From: Chloroflexota bacterium
Lineage (GTDB): Bacteria > Chloroflexota > Anaerolineae > Anaerolineales > JACQED01
Direction: 5' to 3'
DNA: 5,372 nucleotides
NCBI GenBank assembly: GCA_016200785.1
Contig: JACQED010000624.1
Coordinates: 1-5,372 of the forward strand
The notes under the pieces were generated by a model that did not search any database, was not told the origin of the DNA, and was given only the letters and a program-made list of their open reading frames with translations. The position numbers and the translations under genes are program-made. How positions within the stretch are numbered: position 1 is the first letter of the stretch; the number at the start of each line of letters is the position of its first letter. Shown piece after piece: positions 1-5,045 of this stretch.

Positions 1-837
1 CATCAGGCCCAATTCACCCGCGCGCTTGAAGACGTCAACCGAAGCGGCGAAGCCGGCTGTGATGAAGTCGAACATCACGTAGCGGCTGCCGAGGCTGGCG
101 ATGGTCTCCATCCGGCGCAGGGCCTCCTCGGTCGAGGCGGCCGTGATGTTGAACCAATGGCCTTTGGCCTCGCCCGTCTCGGCCTCGGCCTTCTTGACCG
201 CCTGCATGCCGTAGAGAAAGCGATCGCGCCAACGGTTGAACGGCTGACTGTTCATGTTCTCGTCGTCCTTCGTCGTGTCCAGCCCGCCGACGAGGCACTC
301 GTACATGATCGTCGAATAGTCTTTGGCCGACAAGCCGAGTTTGGGCTTGACTGTGCCGCCGAGCAGGGGGCGATCCCACTTGTTCAGTTTCACCCGCTCG
401 TCGTAGATGCCTGTGTTCGGGCCGGGGAAAGTTTTCACCAGCGCGACCGGAATCCGCATGTCCTCCAGCCGAAGCGCAGCGACGGCCTTGAAGCCGAACA
501 CATTGCCGACGATAGACGACATGATGTTGACAATGCTGTTCTCCTCGAACAAGTCCAGCGGATACGCAATGTAGGCGATGTCGTCCTCGATCTCATAGAC
601 TTTGGCTTTGTAGAAGTCGAGGTCGGTCAGTTGATTCGACCACACCTCGGTCCACGTCCCGGTCGAAGACTCCGCCGCGACAGCTGCCGCCGCCTCGATC
701 ATTTCCACGCCGGGTTTGGGCGTGAGGCGAAAGGCGCACAGCAGGTCGGTCTCGCGCGGCATATAGTCCGGCTCGTAATACGTCTCGGCGTAAGGCCTGA
801 CGCCGGCAACATACTGGGATTGATGGTTGTCTGACAT
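1..837 (-). CDS. cbbL: RuBisCO large subunit, form I-related (N-terminal 279 residues, cut by window edge)
   Basis: This gene encodes ribulose-1,5-bisphosphate carboxylase large chain, the CO2-fixing enzyme of the Calvin cycle. The ATG at 837 opens a frame that stays open to base 1; about 190 C-terminal residues lie outside. Residues 1-145 form the N-terminal domain, and the TIM barrel begins near 150. Active-site residues (spinach numbers in brackets) are visible: E56 (E60), T61-W62 (T65-W66), N112 (N123), K164 and K166 (K175, K177) in TVKPKLGLS, and K190/D192/E193 (K201/D203/E204) in the KDDEN motif, where K190 is the carbamylated lysine. The part in view therefore looks catalytically intact and is not a form IV RuBisCO-like protein. 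KDDENMNSQPF and YPLDLFEE point to form I. Oddities are a loop after residue 84 that is 7 residues shorter than in plants, GPNTGIYDER in place of GPPHGIQVER, GGTVKPK in place of GCTIKPK, and MFDFITAGF in place of MHDYLTGGF. It may be a form I', I'' or I-alpha enzyme as reported in Chloroflexota. Whether a small subunit gene follows cannot be seen. The symbol rests on homology. Confidence 0.95.
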   Translation of the reverse strand, partial: MSDNHQSQYVAGVRPYAETYYEPDYMPRETDLLCAFRLTPKPGVEMIEAAAAVAAESSTGTWTEVWSNQLTDLDFYKAKVYEIEDDIAYIAYPLDLFEENSIVNIMSSIVGNVFGFKAVAALRLEDMRIPVALVKTFPGPNTGIYDERVKLNKWDRPLLGGTVKPKLGLSAKDYSTIMYECLVGGLDTTKDDENMNSQPFNRWRDRFLYGMQAVKKAEAETGEAKGHWFNITAASTEEALRRMETIASLGSRYVMFDFITAGFAASVDVFKRAGELGLM

Positions 838-842
838 GGATG

Positions 843-848
843 ACCTCC
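843..848 (-). promoter_or_regulatory. Ribosome binding site of the RuBisCO gene
   Basis: The minus strand reads GGAGGT, then five bases, then the ATG at 837. This is a full-strength Shine-Dalgarno sequence and fixes the start codon. The site lies in the 24-base gap between the stop of the transaldolase remnant (862-864) and the RuBisCO start. Confidence 0.85.
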
Positions 849-861
849 GGTGTAACATGAA

Positions 862-1119
862 TCATGCTGTGACTGCCGCTCTGACTCGCCCATTCTCCGG
901 CGGCGCCTGCGCCCTTTGCCAATGGGCGAGAAACTTCTCCGGCCCGGCGTCGGTGAGCGGATGGGCGATGGATTGCTTGATGACTTTGTACGGGCACGTC
1001 GCGCCATCTGCGCCCGTCGGCGCCGCCTCGACGATGTGGCGCGGATGACGAATGCTGGCGGCCAGAACTTTCGTGGTATAGAGTTGCCTGTTTGCCTCCC
1101 GTCGTGAGAGGTCTCGCAA
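862..1119 (-). pseudogene. C-terminal remnant of a TalC/FSA-type transaldolase
   Basis: An 85-codon frame can be read from a TTG at 1119 to a TGA at 864-862, but only codons 15-70 (about 1077-910) resemble a known family. KVLAASIRHPRHIVEAA, PYKVI and HPLTDAG match the end of small transaldolases and fructose-6-phosphate aldolases, which read roughly KVLAASIRHP, GADIATVPYKV and HPLTDxGxxxF. Those proteins are about 215-220 residues long. Here the first three quarters are absent, including the strand that carries the Schiff-base lysine, and no other frame up to the response regulator stop (1220) supplies them. Codons 1-14 and the open frame upstream, back to a TAA at 1191, match nothing I know. 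Substitutions at normally hydrophobic positions (GADGATCP for GADIATVP, a proline in AAPTGAD, and AGPEKF for AGIEKF) suggest relaxed selection. It cannot be an active enzyme. It lies 24 bases upstream of RuBisCO on the same strand, so the ancestor may have belonged to a pentose-phosphate/Calvin cycle operon. A short expressed peptide cannot be excluded. Confidence 0.75.
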
Positions 1120-1129
1120 CTTGAGGGGC

Positions 1130-1135
1130 AGTATA
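1130..1135 (-). promoter_or_regulatory. Possible -10 element upstream of the transaldolase remnant and RuBisCO
   Basis: The minus strand reads TATACT (5 of 6 to TATAAT) within GGTAATATACTG, one of the few AT-rich spots in this stretch. No convincing -35 is present: the hexamer 17 bases upstream is TTCCAC, with only two consensus bases. Transcription from here would cross the remnant and reach the RuBisCO ATG after a leader of nearly 290 bases. This is a weak call. Confidence 0.3.
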
Positions 1136-1191
1136 TTACCTGCTGGCCGCGCGTGGAACAGGCAGACGAGCGGTTTGCAGTTGACGAATTA

Positions 1192-1217
1192 GCGGGGAGA
1201 CCCGCCCGATCGGGGGG
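1192..1217 (-). terminator. GC-rich hairpins after the response regulator gene (possible weak terminator)
   Basis: Two dyads directly follow the TAG stop of the regulator gene (1220-1218). One is the perfect 10-base palindrome CCCGATCGGG (1205-1214). The other is a 5-base stem, GCGGG/CCCGC (1192-1196 with 1201-1205), closing a tetraloop. The two overlap at base 1205, so only one can form fully. No T-run follows, so this is not a classical intrinsic terminator. The position suits the end of the kinase-regulator transcript. The rest of the gap up to 1120 holds only the -10-like hexamer at 1130-1135. Confidence 0.3.
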
Positions 1218-1856
1218 CTACTTGCGGCGATGAAAGTGCGCGGCGGCTTCAGTACGATTGGACACGCCGAGTTTCTGATAGAGGTTTTGCAGATGGAACT
1301 TCACTGTGTTCTCAGTCAGGCCGAGGGCCTGCGCGATCTGGGCATTGCTCTGCCCCTCCGCGACGAGCGCGAGCACAGACTCTTCGCGTGGGGTGAGGCC
1401 GGAGGCGGGCGCACGCTTCTCGAACAACAATCGGCGTGCGGCGACGGGGAACACCAATTGCCCGGCGGCCACTTGCCGGATGGCCGCGATCGTGTTCTGG
1501 GGCGGCTCGGTCTTGAGGGCGAAGCCGTCGGCCTCGGCCTCGAGCGCGGCGCGCAGTGAGTCGCTGTCGCCGAATGCGCTTAGCACGAGCACCCGCACCG
1601 GCAGTTCGGCCCGTCGGATACGGTGGAGACAGGTCAGTCCGCTCACGTACGGCATTTCGAGATCGAGCACGACCACATCGGGCATGAAGCGTTCGACGGC
1701 CTCCATCAGCCGTTCGCCGTCGGTGGCGGTGGCGACGACGCGCATGTCCGGCACGGTCGCCAACAGCGCGCGCAGTCCCTCAAGCACGAGTGGATGGTCG
1801 TCGGCGAGAATCAGGCGGATGGGCGGAGAGTCGGTTGCGGCGCGATCAGACGTCAC
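1218..1856 (-). CDS. NarL/FixJ family response regulator
   Basis: This gene encodes a 212-residue cytoplasmic transcription factor, the normal size for the family. The receiver domain covers residues 13-130: the acidic pair is D19-D20, the phosphoacceptor is D65 in VVVLDLEMP, the switch residue is S93 in VLVLSAF, and the conserved lysine is K115. The LuxR-type HTH covers about 152-210, with LTPREESVLALVAEG, then NAQIAQALGLTENTVKFHL as the recognition region, then LYQKLGVSNRTEA. All residues needed for phosphorylation and DNA binding are present. The start is a GTG at 1856, because GGAGGT stands five bases upstream of it. The gene begins inside the last codons of the kinase gene, with an 11-base overlap, so the two are translationally coupled and the kinase is almost surely its phosphodonor. 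Its target genes are unknown; the divergent glycosyltransferase genes, the downstream RuBisCO gene and its own operon are all within reach. Confidence 0.95.
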   Translation of the reverse strand: MTSDRAATDSPPIRLILADDHPLVLEGLRALLATVPDMRVVATATDGERLMEAVERFMPDVVVLDLEMPYVSGLTCLHRIRRAELPVRVLVLSAFGDSDSLRAALEAEADGFALKTEPPQNTIAAIRQVAAGQLVFPVAARRLLFEKRAPASGLTPREESVLALVAEGQSNAQIAQALGLTENTVKFHLQNLYQKLGVSNRTEAAAHFHRRK

Positions 1857-2559
1857 GCGGCACCTCCACGTTCACCCGCGTCCCGTGGCCCGGCGCGCTC
1901 TCGATGCACAACTGGCCGCCGGCGAGCGCGGCGCGTTCGCGCATCCCGCGCAGGCCGATGTGTTCCTCGCGTTCGGTTGCCGACGGCCCGCTGAGCGGCG
2001 GGGGTTGAAATCCCTGTCCGTCGTCCAACACTTCGAGAAAAATGCGCGACTCGTCGGCCCATAACCGCACCCGCGCCATCTTCACACCGGCGTGGCGATC
2101 GACGTTGGCGAGCGCTTCTTGTAGAATCCGGTACAGCGCGATCTTGTTCGGGAGGGAAACGGGTGGGAGAGGCTGATCCGCGCTCAATTCAACGGCGCTG
2201 CCCGTCAACGCTTCGTGCTGGGCGACGAGGCCCTCGAGCACGGCCAGCAGATCGCGGTGGACGAAGTCGGGTGGCCGAAACGCGCCGACGAACACGCGCA
2301 GTTCGGCCAGCGAGGCTTCGAGGAGTCCAGCCACACGTTCGAGGTGTTCGCCGAGTTCGGCCTGCGCGGCTGAGTGGTGCGCGAGTTGCGTCCGGCACAG
2401 CGCCAACTGGCTGAGCGCCGCGAAGACATTCTGCACCAGCCCATCGTGAATGTCGAGTACAATATGCCGCAGTTCTTCCTCTTCGACGGCCAGCAGGCGC
2501 CGCCCGGCCAATTGAGTGGAGGAGGAGCCCGCCGACGGAGAAGACTGTGATGAATTCAT
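1846..2559 (-). CDS. Soluble two-component sensor histidine kinase, HisKA_3 (NarX/DegS/LiaS-like core)
   Basis: This gene encodes a 237-residue kinase that autophosphorylates and passes phosphate to the regulator encoded by the overlapping gene. A Ser-rich leader (residues 2-15) precedes the HisKA_3 dimerisation domain, in which H38 of LDIHDGLVQN is the phosphorylated histidine. The HATPase_c domain spans about 135-235: N box LYRILQEALANVDRHA (N152), G1 box DDGQGF (180-184), and G2 region HIGLRGMRERA followed by GHGT (224-227). All catalytic motifs are present. There is no membrane segment and no PAS, GAF or HAMP domain; the N-terminus before the H box is only about 30 residues, so the signal must come through a partner, a small leader interaction or the core itself. 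I chose the ATG at 2559, which has GAGG five bases upstream. A TTG at 2622 would add 21 residues but would lie upstream of the predicted transcription start. The neighbouring plus-strand gene is transcribed divergently. Confidence 0.93.
   Translation of the reverse strand: MNSSQSSPSAGSSSTQLAGRRLLAVEEEELRHIVLDIHDGLVQNVFAALSQLALCRTQLAHHSAAQAELGEHLERVAGLLEASLAELRVFVGAFRPPDFVHRDLLAVLEGLVAQHEALTGSAVELSADQPLPPVSLPNKIALYRILQEALANVDRHAGVKMARVRLWADESRIFLEVLDDGQGFQPPPLSGPSATEREEHIGLRGMRERAALAGGQLCIESAPGHGTRVNVEVPRDV
1862..1867 (-). promoter_or_regulatory. Ribosome binding site that sets the GTG start of the response regulator
   Basis: The minus strand reads GGAGGT, five bases, then GTG at 1856. It lies inside the end of the kinase gene. 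It has the same sequence and spacing as the RuBisCO ribosome binding site, and it is the reason for choosing GTG over a later start. Confidence 0.85.
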
Positions 2560-2565
2560 GTGCGC

Positions 2566-2590
2566 CTCGCGATCTCGCGCCTGTCGCGAG
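2566..2590 (-). promoter_or_regulatory. Inverted repeat / 5'-UTR hairpin covering the kinase ribosome binding site
   Basis: CTCGCGA (2566-2572) and TCGCGAG (2584-2590) are perfect inverted 7-base arms with an 11-base spacer. The spacer contains a further CTCGCG (2574-2579). In the kinase mRNA the arms could pair, and the last GAG of the 3' arm is part of the GAGG ribosome binding site (2568-2565), so pairing would hide it. As DNA, the dyad sits at the predicted transcription start and could equally be an operator for the divergent genes. The arms are seen directly; the function is inferred. Confidence 0.5.
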
Positions 2591-2593
2591 ACT

Positions 2594-2622
2594 GTTGTAC
2601 CCCATCCCGGCAGGATCGTCAA
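2594..2622 (-). promoter_or_regulatory. Sigma70-like promoter of the kinase-regulator operon
   Basis: On the minus strand TTGACG (2622-2617, 5 of 6 to TTGACA) and TACAAC (2599-2594, 4 of 6 to TATAAT) are separated by exactly 17 bases. Initiation is expected near 2587, giving a leader of about 28 bases to the ATG at 2559. The -35 box ends only four bases before the ATG of the divergent gene (2627), so transcription of the two sides may interfere. No comparable promoter for the plus strand was found in the 67-base gap. Confidence 0.55.
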
Positions 2623-2626
2623 CTCG

Positions 2627-5002
2627 ATGACCGCCGCTCCGACCCGATTGGCTCTGCCCCTCGGCTTGATCGCATTCGCCGTCTACGTCGCCCTCGTGCC
2701 CTGGACAAGTCGCGTCTGGTTGCGCACGGGCGACGAGCCGCACTACTTGATCGCCGCGCACAGCATCGCCTATGACAACGACCTCGATCTTCGCAACAAC
2801 TATGATCCCAACGTCTATCTGGGCTGGTACACGACGCCGGGCCTCGCTCATCAAACGCGCACGCGGGCCGACGGCGCGGAGTTTCTCGTTCACACCTACG
2901 GTTTGCCGTTCCTGATCGCGCCGGCCTATCGCCTGTGGGGCGCGCCGGGCGTTCCGTACTTTCTCGCCGCCCTCGGCGCGCTTCTCGCGGCCAACGTTTA
3001 CTTGCTGGGCTATCAAGCCACGCGCGACTGGCGGGCCTCGCTCGTCGGCTGGTTCGTCGTCGCCTTCTCGCCGCCACTCTTGTGGTACGTGTTCCTGATC
3101 TATCCCGAAATGGCAGGCGCGCTGTGCGTGACCTTCGCCGTAAGAGCGTTGATCAATTCTGAGGACCCGACCGCAAAGACACCAGGGCACGAAGAGATTC
3201 AAAAAAGCGATCTGGCAACCTTTGTGTCTTCGTGGCTTAGTGGTTCGAACGAGCGGTCAGGCTTGGACTATCTCGTTATCGGCCTCGCGCTCGCCGCCCT
3301 GCCCTGGCTCTCCGCGCGGTTCATCCCGGTGATGCTGACTCTTGCCGCCCTGGCCGCGTGGAAAACCTGGCGTGATCTCGTCGCTCCACGCATCACGCGT
3401 CACCCAACACGCTCCACGCTCTTCTGGCCCCTCGCGGGCCTCGGCCTCATTCCCCTCAGCTTCATGGCTTTCTCGCTCCTCAACGCCGCGCTCTACGGCA
3501 ACCCCGCGCCGACCGCCAGTTACGCCGGGACGATTGATCAGCCGACGATCAATTGGGAGACATTGATTCAACTACTCCGGGGACTCCTCGGCTGGCTGAT
3601 GGATCAACAGCGTGGGCTGCTCGTGATCGCGCCGATCTATTTCGTCGCGCTGGTCGGCGTCGGGCGTTGGCTTTGGGAACGCGCCTGGGGCGCGCTGGTC
3701 GCCGCCGCGACGTTCGGCGCGGCGCTGTTCAGCATCTCGCTGTTCGGGGGCTTCTGGATCGGCGTCGAACCTGCCGCCCGCTACCTCGTCTTCGTCCTGC
3801 CGCCTCTGGGCGCGGGGATGGCTTATGCCTGGGCGCATCGTCGCGGGCCGTGGCTGACCGGTCTTACGGTGGTTGCTCTGATCCCGACTCTGTGGGCTAG
3901 CGTTGAGGTCATCAAAGACCCGTTGCTCGCTCAGACCCACGATCTAATCGGCGAGACATTTCCACAGATCGTTCCATATCTTCCCTCGCTCGGCCGCAAC
4001 ATCTATATTGATCCGACGACCGACGGTACGATCTCTCGACAGATTGACAGCTCTACCGTTAGCGTACCCGCAGGCAAAGCGGGCGTTGCCTTCCGCGATG
4101 ATGCGATCGCGGATTTCTCATTCGGCTGGTACGAAATTCGCCTGTCGCTTGGCGCAGCCGGAGCCGCGCCCGACGAACCGGTGGCGCGGGTGCTGTTTCA
4201 GGCAGGCGACAACACACGCCTGCTTCAAGCGATCCTCGTGGGCCGCGACTTCCCCGCCGATGGCACGCCGCGCACCTTCACCTTTCGTATTCACAACCCG
4301 GTGTACAATCAATGGGAACAGCCGCCCGGAATGTGGGTGTTCACGACGGGCAAGGCGCAACTCACGCTGGGCAGGATCTGGATCGTGCCTGAAGCCTTTC
4401 ACTCGCTCGTCCTGCCCGCGCTGTGGCTGATGGGTCTCGCGTTCGTCGGCATCGCTGTCGCCTCACAGCGCAGCCCGTCACCGACCAACCACGCCGAGCC
4501 CGGCTGGATGGGCGCCTGGCCGATGAACGTCGGCCTGACGGCGATCGCCGTCGCAGTGTTGATCTGGTCGCTCCAGCCATTGCCGCGAACTTACAGCGTC
4601 GAAGAGCTGCGTCATTTTGTTGGAAGGGTCTCCCCCGACGCGGGCGCGACAGCGGGCGAAGCATTAATCGCGCGCCCCGATGCGGCGGACGTCGCCGGCG
4701 TTCTGGCTTCCACACGGGCGCAATTCTACTCACCGGGGCGCTACGTGTGGCGCTTGAGACTCAAAGCCGGGGCCGCTTCGCCGGAGGCGATTCTCGCCAC
4801 AACGCGCATCTACGCCGGGCGTCAGCCCGTCTCCAAAGAGACGGCGACGGTGCTCGCCGAAACCGTCCCCGCCGACGGGCGATACCACGCGATCGACGTC
4901 GAGTTCGACAATCCGTCCGAGCAGGCGCTCGTCTTCGAATTGAATTACACGGCCGCCGGGTCACTTTCGACAGATCAATTCACAGTTACTGCGCGGAAGT
5001 GA
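2627..5002 (+). CDS. Polytopic membrane protein, probable GT-C glycosyltransferase with two C-terminal beta domains
   Basis: This 791-residue protein has about 12-13 hydrophobic segments. TM1 is at about 8-26, and the following outer loop carries GDEPHY (35-40); an acidic pair at this place is the catalytic feature of PMT/ArnT-like (GT39/GT83) enzymes that use polyprenyl-phosphate sugars. Further membrane segments lie at about 107-175, 214-246, 264-288 and 310-426. The stretch DQQRGLLVIAPIYF (326-339) and ARYLVFVLPP (384-393) resemble blocks I recall from bacterial family 39-like proteins. Two beta-rich domains (about 460-590 and 655-791) flank two membrane segments (592-612, 633-650) and probably face outside. 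The start is the ATG at 2627, which falls directly before TM1. Upstream in-frame ATGs lie inside the kinase gene and would add a charged, non-homologous leader. The ribosome binding site is weak (AGGA, 11 bases upstream). Residues 182-206 come from an in-frame palindromic element, and 254-265 from a heptamer repeat. The next gene starts 43 bases on and encodes a related protein. Donor and acceptor are unknown. Confidence 0.8.
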   Translation: MTAAPTRLALPLGLIAFAVYVALVPWTSRVWLRTGDEPHYLIAAHSIAYDNDLDLRNNYDPNVYLGWYTTPGLAHQTRTRADGAEFLVHTYGLPFLIAPAYRLWGAPGVPYFLAALGALLAANVYLLGYQATRDWRASLVGWFVVAFSPPLLWYVFLIYPEMAGALCVTFAVRALINSEDPTAKTPGHEEIQKSDLATFVSSWLSGSNERSGLDYLVIGLALAALPWLSARFIPVMLTLAALAAWKTWRDLVAPRITRHPTRSTLFWPLAGLGLIPLSFMAFSLLNAALYGNPAPTASYAGTIDQPTINWETLIQLLRGLLGWLMDQQRGLLVIAPIYFVALVGVGRWLWERAWGALVAAATFGAALFSISLFGGFWIGVEPAARYLVFVLPPLGAGMAYAWAHRRGPWLTGLTVVALIPTLWASVEVIKDPLLAQTHDLIGETFPQIVPYLPSLGRNIYIDPTTDGTISRQIDSSTVSVPAGKAGVAFRDDAIADFSFGWYEIRLSLGAAGAAPDEPVARVLFQAGDNTRLLQAILVGRDFPADGTPRTFTFRIHNPVYNQWEQPPGMWVFTTGKAQLTLGRIWIVPEAFHSLVLPALWLMGLAFVGIAVASQRSPSPTNHAEPGWMGAWPMNVGLTAIAVAVLIWSLQPLPRTYSVEELRHFVGRVSPDAGATAGEALIARPDAADVAGVLASTRAQFYSPGRYVWRLRLKAGAASPEAILATTRIYAGRQPVSKETATVLAETVPADGRYHAIDVEFDNPSEQALVFELNYTAAGSLSTDQFTVTARK
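3170..3244 (+). repeat. Imperfect palindromic element inserted in frame in the glycosyltransferase gene
   Basis: Two 25-base arms (3170-3194 and 3220-3244) are inverted copies matching at 18 of 25 positions, around an AT-rich 25-base spacer containing AAAAAA. The arms carry ACCGCAAAGACACC and, inverted, TTTGTGTCTTCGTGG. This vocabulary (accacgaagacacaaag / ctttgtgtcttcgtggt) belongs, as I recall, to dispersed repeats common between genes in Chloroflexota and other bacteria. The element is exactly 75 bases and begins on a codon boundary, so it adds 25 codons (T182-G206) without a frameshift. Base composition is clearly less GC-rich than on either side. It encodes a polar loop between two membrane segments, where an insertion should be tolerated. 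Confidence 0.7.
3387..3421 (+). repeat. Degenerate heptamer tandem repeat, five units, inside the coding region
   Basis: Five successive 7-base units begin at 3387, 3394, 3401, 3408 and 3415. All start with CAC, four read CACGCNN, and the last two are identical (CACGCTC). The tract encodes a basic, proline- and threonine-rich loop (PRITRHPTRSTL, about residues 254-265) just before a membrane segment. The unit length is not a multiple of three, so gain or loss of one unit would shift the frame. Confidence 0.55.
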
Positions 5003-5045
5003 AGCGAAACAAATGCTACTTTGAGCGCGGGCCGTATCTCCTGTG

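Noticed and set aside
157..834. 225-codon plus-strand frame opposite RuBisCO
   Set aside because: The opposite strand encodes an unmistakable RuBisCO with intact active-site residues; this frame is its antisense shadow.
856..866. CATGAATCATG palindrome near the remnant stop
   Set aside because: Arms of five bases are too short to call an operator alone; mentioned only as part of the leader finding.
1306..2064. Long plus-strand frame opposite the kinase and regulator genes
   Set aside because: Its Ser/Arg/Ala-rich translation has no motif and mirrors the two well-supported genes; a GC-rich shadow frame.
2560..2622. TTG start at 2622 for the kinase, adding 21 residues
   Set aside because: It falls within the predicted -35 box, upstream of the predicted transcription start. 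The ATG at 2559 has a nearby GAGG.
2516..2626. In-frame upstream extension of the 791-residue membrane protein to an ATG at 2516
   Set aside because: It would overlap the start of the kinase gene and its promoter and add a charged, cysteine-containing leader ahead of TM1. The ATG at 2627 lies directly before TM1.
2189..3202. 337-codon minus-strand frame spanning the divergent gap
   Set aside because: It crosses the kinase gene in another frame and the membrane protein in antisense. Arg/Gly-rich with no recognisable domain.
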